DNA from: JAIYCX01 sp964353175
Lineage (GTDB): Bacteria; Bdellovibrionota_C; UBA2361; SZUA-149; DAOLCO01
Direction: 5' to 3'
DNA: 64,000 nt
Assembly: GCA_964353175.1 (NCBI GenBank)
Contig: CAYGUX010000007.1
Span: forward strand, 1 to 64,000
A program made the position numbers and the translations under genes. Below, piece after piece: positions 43,609 through 51,965 of this stretch (its first letter is position 1; the number at the start of each line of letters is the position of its first letter). The notes under the pieces were generated by a model. The model saw nothing but the letters and a program-made list of their open reading frames with translations. It had not been told where the DNA came from and searched no databases.

Positions 43609-45477
43609 TTATCTTTTTTTAATACTATTATTTTTGAGTTCTGTGAATACCTTCTTAGCCAATGCAGGCGTTAAGCCCCCTTTTTCCACTAAATCTTCAA
43701 CAGTAGCTTCATTAATTCTTTTAAAACTGCCAAAGGACATCAACAATCGTCGCTTTCTATTAATTCCTAGGCCTTGGATTAGATCAAGAGGGCCAGATAG
43801 TAATTTTTTTGCTCTAATTTTTCTATGAAAAGTAATAACCGATCTGTGAGTTTCGTCTCTAATTTGTTCAAGCAAATTTAAGACCTCACTTCCTGCCTTT
43901 AAAATAAATGGCATTGCACGATTCTGTACATAGATCCTCTCTGGCTTCTTATGGGAATTTGATTGAAAGTGACTACTAATATACCCTTTTGCTCTTTTTT
44001 CTCTCTTCTTAGCTATGGCAATAATAAATGGGTGGCTTCCTCCAACTTGATTTCTTGCCTTAATAGCCTCAACTATCTGAGGTGGACCTCCATCGATTAT
44101 AAGCAAATCACAAATCGTATTTTCCTCCACTCCCCGTGAGATATGCCTTGTTACAACTTCGAATATAGATGCAAAATCATCCGGCTTCCCTTCCTGAGAT
44201 AAATGGAAGTATCGGTAACGTTTACGATATGGCTTTCCATCCTTAAAACAAACAACCGCCCCGACGGTCTGACTACCTTGGAAATGACTAATATCAATAC
44301 ACTCTATAGTTCGAGGTACTTCTGGCAAATCTAAAGTATCTTTTAAGGCCACTAGTAGTCTTTCATTCTTATCAATAGAACTATGCCTAGCCTCAAAGCC
44401 TTCTTTGGCATTCATTAGAGACAATTCCAACAATCTCTTTCTAGAACCTCTCAAAGGAACAGAGATATTAAGTATATGGCCAGCCATTTCACTTAAATAT
44501 CCCTTTACTAATTCTAAATCTTCAATTTGAGTTTCGACTAAAACTTCTTGGGGTAAAATTGATTTTTTACTATAAAAAGTTAATAAAAATGCAGATAAAA
44601 GTTCTTCATCGCTTAAAACTGCGTCATCAACAGAAAATGTTGAGTTGCTCACTAGCCTTCCATCAATTGTTTTCAGTACAGATATTTCAGCTTTCAGACC
44701 TTCTCTATAAATTGAAACTCCATCATAGTTGCCATCGCCATACATCACTTCCGTCTTGTCTAAAGCTACTTTCTCAAGAATCTGAAGTTTATCCCGAATC
44801 ATGCCCGCCTCTTCAAATTTAAGATTTTCTGAAAGTATCCCAATCAGTCCTTTAAACTCAGCAATTACAGGCTCTGTATTTCCCTTTAATATACTAATCG
44901 CTTGATTTACCCACGACTCGTAGTCTTCCTTTGAGACATCGATACAACAAGGTCCTGAACATCGTTTAATTTGATACTGTAAACAAGGTCTAACTCTATT
45001 AATAAAGATACGATCAGAACAAGTTCTTAAGGGGATAGTTCGTTCTATAATATCCAACAAAACTTTTAACTCATATCCAAAGGGGTATGGCCCAAAATAT
45101 AAATTACCATCATCTTTCTTCTTACGAACAAGCTGGATTCTTGGCCATTCATGACTCTTATCTATCATGACCATAAAAGGGGCCTTATCATCCTTTAGTC
45201 GAATATTATATCGAGGTTTAAACTTTTTGATTAAGTCGGCTTCTAAGATTAAAGCCTGTCGCTCAGTCTCAGTAATGATTACGTCTATATCGAATATTTT
45301 CTCAAGCAAATATCCAATATGAGGTCTCGTATCTGAGCCGCTGAAATAACTCGAAACTCTACTCTTTAAGTTAATCGCCTTACCAACATAAAGGACATCA
45401 CTGTCCTTCGATTTCATAAGATAGACACCTGGCACTTCAGGTAGCGCAGCTATTCTATTTTTTAATATAGATTCCAC
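43609..45477 (-). CDS. uvrC: Excinuclease ABC subunit C
   Basis: UvrC, 622 residues, makes the two incisions in nucleotide excision repair. The GIY-YIG nuclease domain is at residues about 12-95 (GVYLMKSKDSDVLYVGKA). A UVR/UvrB-binding motif is near residue 210. The C-terminal RNase H-like catalytic region holds ECIDISHFQGSQTVGAVVCF and LIIDGGPPQ, and helix-hairpin-helix repeats (LDLIQGLGINRKRRLL) close the protein. It follows the FG-GAP-like gene by 16 bp on the same strand. Confidence 0.96.
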   Translation of the reverse strand: MESILKNRIAALPEVPGVYLMKSKDSDVLYVGKAINLKSRVSSYFSGSDTRPHIGYLLEKIFDIDVIITETERQALILEADLIKKFKPRYNIRLKDDKAPFMVMIDKSHEWPRIQLVRKKKDDGNLYFGPYPFGYELKVLLDIIERTIPLRTCSDRIFINRVRPCLQYQIKRCSGPCCIDVSKEDYESWVNQAISILKGNTEPVIAEFKGLIGILSENLKFEEAGMIRDKLQILEKVALDKTEVMYGDGNYDGVSIYREGLKAEISVLKTIDGRLVSNSTFSVDDAVLSDEELLSAFLLTFYSKKSILPQEVLVETQIEDLELVKGYLSEMAGHILNISVPLRGSRKRLLELSLMNAKEGFEARHSSIDKNERLLVALKDTLDLPEVPRTIECIDISHFQGSQTVGAVVCFKDGKPYRKRYRYFHLSQEGKPDDFASIFEVVTRHISRGVEENTICDLLIIDGGPPQIVEAIKARNQVGGSHPFIIAIAKKREKRAKGYISSHFQSNSHKKPERIYVQNRAMPFILKAGSEVLNLLEQIRDETHRSVITFHRKIRAKKLLSGPLDLIQGLGINRKRRLLMSFGSFKRINEATVEDLVEKGGLTPALAKKVFTELKNNSIKKR

Positions 45478-45493
45478 TTAATCTTGTATGTAC

Positions 45494-47710
45494 TTAGCCG
45501 ACTCTTTTACTTGGATTACTAACTTTGATACACTCCTTAAAACCAGAGGTGTCTTGCCTAACGAGAATAAGGCTAGATGGATAACTACCACCTGATCTCT
45601 TAGCTCTAAAAGTAGGTCTATTTCCATTGGTATTACCCACAAACTTAAGCGTCTCGAGTACCGTATCTCCAGCTGAGCCACTTTCGACCATAGTCGCTGA
45701 ACCTATTTTACCTGATCTAGATGAGCCAAAAAGCACCACTAACTTGCCATCTCCTTCCGATATTGGTTTCCAAACAAATCCACTTTCTTGATTCTCGATA
45801 TTAGATGTCCCATTGCAGGAAATTCTTTGTATCGCATTAGAATCAGTACTTATTGTGCTTTCAGAATTAGTAGTTGTACTTGAGCTATTAGAACTCGGAG
45901 CGGAACTAATAACCGTCTCCACTAACGGAATATCTCCTGGGACACCAAAAGGCACGCTAATCGCTGGTAGTGGGGCATTCCTAATAAAGAAGTATCCTTG
46001 GCCTGAAATTATGCGCCAAACACCTAATGACTGCTTCAAAATCCCCCGTCTAAATCCAGAAAATGCAAGGTCTCCTTCTAGTCCCCATTGAAAAGCAGGA
46101 TTAACTTTAGATACCTCTCTCGAATAATAGTATTTAAATCCACTGATATCTCTCTCTACAACTGCTTCCACTATCCCATCGCCATTTAAATCGTATAGAT
46201 GAGGAATGTCAGATTCTAAGCCATAAAGATAAGGCTCTAAAGCTAATCCATCAGCTGAACGTGACAACCAAAGCAAACCTTGTGGCACTGCCCTGACTAC
46301 AGTAGAATCAGCACGCCCATCTCCATCTACGTCCCCAATCAATATAGTATCATCAGCAAATCCCCAATGATAAGGTTCAATTGCGATGTTCCCAGATGCT
46401 AAGGGTAACCAAAGTAATAAATTTACTCCGTTCTCGCTTGGTACTGAGCGGACTACAGATAAATCAGTCCGCTTATCCCCATCATAATCAGCCGGTACTA
46501 TCTTGTCTCCACTTAACCCATATTTCAACAAAGTGATCCTTGGAACTGGCGATTGAGCGCCAGACAAATGTAAATACCAACTTAATGATCCTGCATCTGA
46601 TCTAACGCTGCCGAAATCAGCTTTCAAGTCACCATCAAAGTCTGTATTTATATAAGATTCACCCGCAGGCAATATAGGATTTTTAAAAGTTGTGCTTAAT
46701 GCACTAGAACGAAGACTAATAAACTCCGCGTTACTCGCTTCACCCCTTCTTCTAACTAGCACCAAGTCAGAAAGAAAGTCACCGTCTAGGTCACTTTGTA
46801 TGGGTGCTATATCGCCTAAACCTAAACTTTCGCTAGAAGGTTTAGCGCCTAAACTCCCATAATTAACAGAGGAGGCACTTGCGCCATCTTTTATGTACCA
46901 CATGGCTTCCTTTGGCCGATATAGAATTGGTGTGTATTGGCTCCCGCTTAAAATGGGTGCGCCCATTGCAATATCTCCTGGAAGACCAAACTGGAAAGAA
47001 CTAATGGTAGTATCAATTCCCCTAATAAACCATTCTCCAGTTTCAGGCCTAAACAGTCCAAATAAGGATCGACCTAGATCACTTTTAACACCATGGATAG
47101 GTTGATCACCGAGTAAACCAAAGGAAATTTCTTCTATCTCTGCGGATGAAGTTCTATATATAAATTTCGAACCACCACTAGCCTTATCACGTCGATAGAC
47201 ACCAATATTAACTGAACCATCACCATCGACGTCGATTGGATAAGGAATATCTCCGATTGAACCAAACTGGATGGTGTCTGTCACACCAGTTACTGTGCCG
47301 CTAGAGACATAGGCTATATACCAAGTTTGATTGGAAGGTCTGAAAACTGCATAATCAGAATATGAATTCCCGTCATAATCTCCAACGACAGGAATATCAC
47401 CACTTGCCCCCCAATTTTTAGAATTATTGCCTATAGATCGACAATGATGCCAAACTCCAAAGCTGCGATCAAATTCAGTTAAGGTAGTTTCAATAGTAGA
47501 AAAAAAATGGCCATTTTGGGGAACCGTAAACTTTCCACCACAATTTAAACTTTGAGTCCTACCAGCTCCATCTAAGTATGAGGACACACCATTAAGAGAT
47601 AAAGAGAATCGACCAAGGGAACTAGGATCTAAAAAAGACTCCCCGTATAAATTTGAACATATAAACATGCTCAATAAAGTAAATACTTTGATCTTCATAA
47701 ATATGCGCAT
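45494..47710 (-). CDS. Secreted FG-GAP/VCBS-like repeat protein with C-terminal FVWKP domain
   Basis: A 738-residue secreted protein. A signal peptide (residues about 5-24) is followed by about ten repeats of 45-60 residues. Several have Asp-rich loops (DYDGDKRTDLSVVR, DVDGDGRADSTVVR), while others have lost the acidic residues. A Ser/Thr-rich linker leads to a terminal domain of about 95 residues opening GFVWKPISEGDGKLVVLF, which is also the C-terminus of the protein at 59.8 kb. Ten blades suggest a beta-propeller-like or elongated repeat structure used in surface binding. Two ATG codons (47710, 47698) are possible and neither has a Shine-Dalgarno. Confidence 0.85.
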   Translation of the reverse strand: MRIFMKIKVFTLLSMFICSNLYGESFLDPSSLGRFSLSLNGVSSYLDGAGRTQSLNCGGKFTVPQNGHFFSTIETTLTEFDRSFGVWHHCRSIGNNSKNWGASGDIPVVGDYDGNSYSDYAVFRPSNQTWYIAYVSSGTVTGVTDTIQFGSIGDIPYPIDVDGDGSVNIGVYRRDKASGGSKFIYRTSSAEIEEISFGLLGDQPIHGVKSDLGRSLFGLFRPETGEWFIRGIDTTISSFQFGLPGDIAMGAPILSGSQYTPILYRPKEAMWYIKDGASASSVNYGSLGAKPSSESLGLGDIAPIQSDLDGDFLSDLVLVRRRGEASNAEFISLRSSALSTTFKNPILPAGESYINTDFDGDLKADFGSVRSDAGSLSWYLHLSGAQSPVPRITLLKYGLSGDKIVPADYDGDKRTDLSVVRSVPSENGVNLLLWLPLASGNIAIEPYHWGFADDTILIGDVDGDGRADSTVVRAVPQGLLWLSRSADGLALEPYLYGLESDIPHLYDLNGDGIVEAVVERDISGFKYYYSREVSKVNPAFQWGLEGDLAFSGFRRGILKQSLGVWRIISGQGYFFIRNAPLPAISVPFGVPGDIPLVETVISSAPSSNSSSTTTNSESTISTDSNAIQRISCNGTSNIENQESGFVWKPISEGDGKLVVLFGSSRSGKIGSATMVESGSAGDTVLETLKFVGNTNGNRPTFRAKRSGGSYPSSLILVRQDTSGFKECIKVSNPSKRVG

Positions 47711-47792
47711 TATAATATCGGCTCTTTAGGGATTGCTAAATTTAGTCGCATTTTGCCTTAATTAGCTTAGTTTTACTAGGACAAATGTTAGG

Positions 47793-47862
47793 TATAATTG
47801 CTACTTGCAGCACACGCTTTGACGCCCCAATCATGCCTATGATACCTAATAGGCATGATTTT
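47793..47862 (+). promoter_or_regulatory. Promoter-like TATAAT and leader hairpin upstream of ispH
   Basis: A TATAAT at 47793-47798 with a weak -35 lies 114 bp before the ispH ATG. Between them a perfect 12-bp stem (47829-47840 and 47849-47860) is followed by TTTTT-type residues. This could be an attenuator in the ispH leader, or a terminator for upstream transcripts. Its position and T run are seen; its function is inferred. Confidence 0.45.
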
Positions 47863-47906
47863 TAAGTATTTACTTAAATTCCACCAATTTAAAGCTATAA
47901 TTAATA

Positions 47907-49088
47907 ATGAAAAAAGCCTTCACCATACCAGACTTCTATAAGGGCAAATTAGTTAAACAACTAAAAGAAGAGAGGAAGGTTGAAGATCCAAAAAAACGAG
48001 ATCTTAGCCCTACGGTAATCGAATACACTGGAATAAAAATCCGCTTAGCCAGACATTTTGGATTTTGCTTCGGTGTGGAGAATGCGATTTCCATCGCTTA
48101 TAGAACCGTTGAAGAGAATCCAGGGAAAAGGATTTTCCTATTAAGTGAGATGATTCACAACCCTATTGTAAATGCTGATCTCCACAACAGGGGTATCAAT
48201 TTTTTAATGAAAACAGATGGTACGAGGCTGGTAGATTTTTCTACTTTAAATGAGCAAGACATAGTCATAGTTCCTGCTTTTGGTACAACGCTTGAGATCA
48301 TGAAAGAACTAGCAGATCTAGGTATAACCCTTGAGAAATTTAACGCGACTTGTCCTTTTGTTGAGAAGGTGTGGAAAAGAAGTGCAGACCTTGGAAAATC
48401 TAGCCATACCATCATCATACATGGCAAAGCCCAGCATGAAGAAACCAGAGCCACATTTTCACACGCCAGAGCAGGGGCCCCTTCACTAATTGTAAAAGAC
48501 ATTAAAGAAGCCACAGAGGCCTGTAAGTTTATTTTAGGCGAACTGAATAAGGAACAGTTTCTAGATAAATTCTCTAATTGCATTAGTTCAAATTTTGATC
48601 CAGATAAGGACTTGTTACGAATAGGTGTAGTTAATCAGACGACTATGCTAGCCAGTGAAACCAGCGAGATAGCAACTTTATTTAAAGATGCTATGATTAA
48701 AAAGTACGGGGAAGAGAAAATATCTGATCACTACGCCGATACTAGAGATACTCTTTGTTATGCAACGAATGAAAATCAAACGGCAGTTCTTAATCTAAGA
48801 GAACATAAAGCCGATCTTGCCCTAGTAGTCGGCGGATACAACAGTTCAAACACTAGCCACCTAGCAGAACTACTAGAAGAAAAAATGCCCACCTACTTTA
48901 TAGAAGGTCCACAAGAGTTAGAAAGAGACACCGTGAGGCATTTTGATTTACACAAAAACGAAATAACAAAAAGCGCACAATGGCTTCCTAATAAATCAGA
49001 AATCACAATCAACATTACAGCCGGAGCAAGTTGCCCTGATACTGTGATAGATGCTGTAATTGAGAGGGTTGTAGAATTGAGATCCTAA
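47907..49088 (+). CDS. ispH: 4-hydroxy-3-methylbut-2-enyl diphosphate reductase (long form)
   Basis: IspH/LytB, last enzyme of the MEP isoprenoid pathway, with a [4Fe-4S] cluster held by three cysteines. The cluster ligands lie in HFGFCFGVENAI, in NATCPFVEKV, and in TAGASCPDTV. With 393 residues it is the long type, with an N-terminal extension of about 45 residues and an internal insertion near residue 215, closer to plant/cyanobacterial-type IspH than to E. coli (about 316). It converges on tsf. A bidirectional terminator separates them. Confidence 0.95.
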   Translation: MKKAFTIPDFYKGKLVKQLKEERKVEDPKKRDLSPTVIEYTGIKIRLARHFGFCFGVENAISIAYRTVEENPGKRIFLLSEMIHNPIVNADLHNRGINFLMKTDGTRLVDFSTLNEQDIVIVPAFGTTLEIMKELADLGITLEKFNATCPFVEKVWKRSADLGKSSHTIIIHGKAQHEETRATFSHARAGAPSLIVKDIKEATEACKFILGELNKEQFLDKFSNCISSNFDPDKDLLRIGVVNQTTMLASETSEIATLFKDAMIKKYGEEKISDHYADTRDTLCYATNENQTAVLNLREHKADLALVVGGYNSSNTSHLAELLEEKMPTYFIEGPQELERDTVRHFDLHKNEITKSAQWLPNKSEITINITAGASCPDTVIDAVIERVVELRS

Positions 49089-49167
49089 AGTTAGCATTTA
49101 ATTATTGAGCTTTGAGACCCCAGAGCGCAAAACCTTAGTTCGGCTGGTCGCTTAAGTAACTTAAAAT

Positions 49168-49197
49168 AAAAAAAGGGCCACAAAGGGCCCTTTTTTT
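49168..49197. terminator. Bidirectional terminator between ispH and tsf
   Basis: A 12-bp inverted repeat, AAAAAAAGGGCC with GGCCCTTTTTTT, around a 6-base loop, lies between the convergent ispH and tsf genes. A-run and T-run flanks give U tracts in both transcription directions. Confidence 0.93.
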
Positions 49198-49215
49198 ATT
49201 AGGAAGATGAATGAA

Positions 49216-49869
49216 CTAGCTGTTCATTACCTGCTTAACTTCATCAGCAAAATCTACTGACTCCTTAACAATCCCATCTCCCAATTCAAATCTAGAAAAT
49301 CTTCTAAGAGCAACTTTTTCACCCATCTTAGCTGTAAGATCAATTAAAAGCTGGCCAATTTTTTTCTTTCCGCTTGAATCTCTAACATCAACTTGATCAA
49401 GTAAACAAACCTCTTCAAAGAACTTCTCAAGTTTTCCTGGAAGGATCTTATCCGCTATTTTTTCTTGTTCAGGTTTTAGCTGACCTTTGAATATTTCAGT
49501 TTCTCTAGCGATCTCTTCTGCTGGAACTTCTTCACGACTTACATACTTAGGTTTAGCCCAAGCGATGTGCATTGCTATATCTCTAGCTAGAGATTCAAAT
49601 TCAGCATTTCTAGCTACGAAATCAGTTTCACAATTTAGCTCAACCAATACACCAATTCTGTTCCCTGGGTGCGAATAGCAAAGTACAGTGCCTTCAGCAG
49701 CTACCTTGCCAGCTCTCTTCTCAGCTGTCTTAAGCCCTTTCTTCCTTAAGGAATCCTGTGCTGCTTCAATATTTCCATTAGCTTCCGTTAAAGCTCTTTT
49801 ACAATCCATCATACCTGCGCCAGTTCTATCTCTTAATGAACGCACAAGCTCTGCACTAATCTGTGACAT
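49216..49869 (-). CDS. tsf: Translation elongation factor Ts
   Basis: EF-Ts, 217 residues, recycles EF-Tu by nucleotide exchange. The N-terminal UBA-like domain carries LRDRTGAGMMDCKRALTEANGNIEAAQDSLRKKG. The conserved TDFVARN segment (residues about 79-86) follows, then a single short coiled-coil/dimerisation region. This compact form is shorter than the 283-residue E. coli protein and similar to those of cyanobacteria and some other phyla. It lies 39 bp downstream of rpsB in the usual rpsB-tsf order; an AGGAG precedes the ATG. Confidence 0.96.
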   Translation of the reverse strand: MSQISAELVRSLRDRTGAGMMDCKRALTEANGNIEAAQDSLRKKGLKTAEKRAGKVAAEGTVLCYSHPGNRIGVLVELNCETDFVARNAEFESLARDIAMHIAWAKPKYVSREEVPAEEIARETEIFKGQLKPEQEKIADKILPGKLEKFFEEVCLLDQVDVRDSSGKKKIGQLLIDLTAKMGEKVALRRFSRFELGDGIVKESVDFADEVKQVMNS

Positions 49870-49908
49870 CTTTCAATCTCCTAACCTATTCTTATATTGA
49901 CAAATTTA

Positions 49909-50832
49909 CTAGACTGCCTCTGACTCAGAAACAGTTTCAGTCGCCTTTGCTTTAGCACCAGCAGGTTTTGCAGTTTCTGCAGGCTTGCCTAGTCTCTTAG
50001 TGTAAGTATCCTTACCTTCGAGTACAGCATCCGCTACAGCCTGACAAAAAAGTCTTACAGCCCTAGTACCATCATCATTTGATGGAATTGGATATTCCAC
50101 GTTACTTGGGTCACAATTAGTATCAACCAAAGCAACAACAGGTATATCAAGCTTCTGAGCTTCCTTAATGGCGATATCTTCCCTCTTAGTGTCGATAATA
50201 AACATCAAAGAAGGGCTACCGTACATATCTCTAATACCACCCAAAGAAAATTCTAATTTTTCTCTTTCACGAGACATCATTAAACGTTCTTTCTTTTTAA
50301 ACTTAGTTGGTCTTCCAGTTCTAAGATTTTCCTCTTCTTCTTTTAAAATCTGTTCGACTTTGTTCATTCTTTCAATACTCTTACGAATAGTTTGAAAGTT
50401 AGTCATCATTCCACCAAGCCATCTTTTAGCTACATAGTAAGCTCCACAACGTCTAGCTTCTTCGACGATTGCATCTTGAGCTTGCTTTTTGGTGCCAACG
50501 AACAAAACTGAACCGCCTCTTGCTGCCACATCAACGATTGCTTGACGAGCTTGCTCCCAACATTCAATAGTCTTTGGTAGATTTACTACGTGAATGCCAT
50601 TTCTTACACCATAGATATACTTAGCCATCGCTGGATTCCAGCGAGAAGTTTGGTGTCCAAAATGAACCCCTGCTTCAAGTAATGTTCTTAATGAAATTTC
50701 TACGGGATCTCTAGGCGTGATATCGCTATGCGCCGCCCCTGGCTTAGTTGCCACTTTAGTATCCGTTACAGCACTTATTCCACTTTTTTGCTCTGTTCTA
50801 ACAGAGTCTGTTTGCTCTTGACTTGCTTCCAC
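49909..50832 (-). CDS. rpsB: Ribosomal protein S2 with N-terminal extension
   Basis: Small-subunit protein S2, 307 residues. The core starts at about residue 46 with EISLRTLLEAGVHFGHQTSRW and continues with RNGIHVVNLPKT, GTKKQAQDAI and DTNCDPSNVEYPIP. About 43 residues precede the usual N-terminus. That extension is Glu/Gln/Ser/Thr-rich and low in hydrophobicity. It seems to belong to the protein because AGGAGAA sits before the first ATG. The C-terminal tail is Ala/Lys-rich. tsf follows in the usual order. Confidence 0.95.
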   Translation of the reverse strand: MEASQEQTDSVRTEQKSGISAVTDTKVATKPGAAHSDITPRDPVEISLRTLLEAGVHFGHQTSRWNPAMAKYIYGVRNGIHVVNLPKTIECWEQARQAIVDVAARGGSVLFVGTKKQAQDAIVEEARRCGAYYVAKRWLGGMMTNFQTIRKSIERMNKVEQILKEEEENLRTGRPTKFKKKERLMMSREREKLEFSLGGIRDMYGSPSLMFIIDTKREDIAIKEAQKLDIPVVALVDTNCDPSNVEYPIPSNDDGTRAVRLFCQAVADAVLEGKDTYTKRLGKPAETAKPAGAKAKATETVSESEAV

Positions 50833-51341
50833 CTTAAATTCTCCTAAAAAATACAGTATCTTGGTTGTTTCTAGGCCTTTGGATATTTAAGAAATTAATC
50901 TTAAACATAGTAAGTAAAGATTCTAACAGATATTAATACCTATTATACTAATTTACGCACCAAGATGAGCCAAAGACCACGATTATTTGGCGAGTTCCTA
51001 ACATAACTAATCACCTAATTCAAGCGGAACCGCCTCCATATATCTAAAATCATATTGAAGTTATGTAGCCCCCGATTATATCAGAAGCGTAGACATAAGC
51101 GAAATTTAAGATAGCGTGTAATTATAGCCTGTTAGATCTCCCCGAAAGACCCAGTTACTAGAGTAAATCGGTATGTTTCTAAAACTACATTAGCATATAC
51201 GCTCCATTCTTTAAAAAAAAACGATGATAGTACTATGTCTGTTTTGAATGTCACACCTTCTATTAGGTTTAATTATACACAAAGCTATTAATAGAAATAA
51301 GAGTAGACACTAATCATATACAATTTAAAGGTATATTAGTT
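50833..51341. other. 509-bp intergenic region with rpsB leader and candidate promoters
   Basis: No gene or known RNA was recognised. On the minus strand there are three TATAAT-type -10 elements: at 50942-50947, at 51075-51080 (preceded by TGA, extended -10) and at 51121-51126. The second would give an rpsB leader of about 235 nt, long enough for feedback control by S2. The plus-strand end of the region must hold the promoter of the SctL gene; only a short AAAGGT ribosome site before the ATG is clear. Confidence 0.4.
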
Positions 51342-51965
51342 ATGAATTCAGTTTTAGAGCCCAAAATTTACGGAAAGAAAATAATTGATCAAATTATCTT
51401 CAGTTATCAATTAATTGACAGCGCGAAAGAAGAAGCAACAACCATTTTATCTGAGGCTAAACTCAGGGCAGAGAAAATAGTGCAATCAGGATTCCAAAGC
51501 GGACTGTTAAGTGGTTGTCAGGTAGTTTATCAAAAACTTTGTAATTCAAGCAATCTCTATGAAGATAATGCTATTAAACTAGAAACTACAATTTTTAGAA
51601 TTTGCAATAAGATACTCACAGAAATACTTGTAGATGAAAGCCTAAAATCTAGTCTAAGCCTTCTACAAGAAAGAATAAAAATTGAGATTATTGCCCTAAC
51701 TAATCAACTTGATTCCAAGGATACTAAAATAATACTAGAAGTTTGTGCTTTTACCTCTAAGGAAGAGATCGAATCTATCGAACAAGAGATTAAACATATT
51801 ACAGTCAAGATAAATTCAGAACTAAAACCAGGTACATTTAAACTAATAACTAAGTATGGAGAAATCGAATCCAATCCATTAATATATGTAACAGATCTAC
51901 TAGTACATTTGAAAACTAAAGGTATCTTAAAAGATCTATCAGAAGAGATTCTCATCAATGGATAA
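51342..51965 (+). CDS. SctL/FliH-type stator protein of a type III secretion-like ATPase
   Basis: A 207-residue soluble protein with the helical N-terminal layout of FliH/SctL and V-ATPase E subunits. A predicted amphipathic coiled-coil region is near residues 24-60 (DSAKEEATTILSEAKLRAEKIVQSG), and the rest is alpha/beta. Identity with FliH cannot be judged by eye. The 8-bp overlap with the next gene, a clear FliI/SctN ATPase, makes the stator assignment strong, because FliH/SctL normally precedes its ATPase. No other export gene is nearby. Confidence 0.7.
   Translation: MNSVLEPKIYGKKIIDQIIFSYQLIDSAKEEATTILSEAKLRAEKIVQSGFQSGLLSGCQVVYQKLCNSSNLYEDNAIKLETTIFRICNKILTEILVDESLKSSLSLLQERIKIEIIALTNQLDSKDTKIILEVCAFTSKEEIESIEQEIKHITVKINSELKPGTFKLITKYGEIESNPLIYVTDLLVHLKTKGILKDLSEEILING

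Noticed and set aside
48155..48583. Minus-strand ORF of 142 codons inside ispH
   Set aside because: ispH is certain from its cluster cysteines; the opposite frame has no recognisable sequence.
50833..51341. 6S RNA, tmRNA, SRP RNA or RNase P RNA in the rpsB-SctL gap
   Set aside because: None of the conserved segments of these RNAs (for example the RNase P GAGGAAAGTCC block or the SRP GGAAGCAGC loop) is present on either strand.
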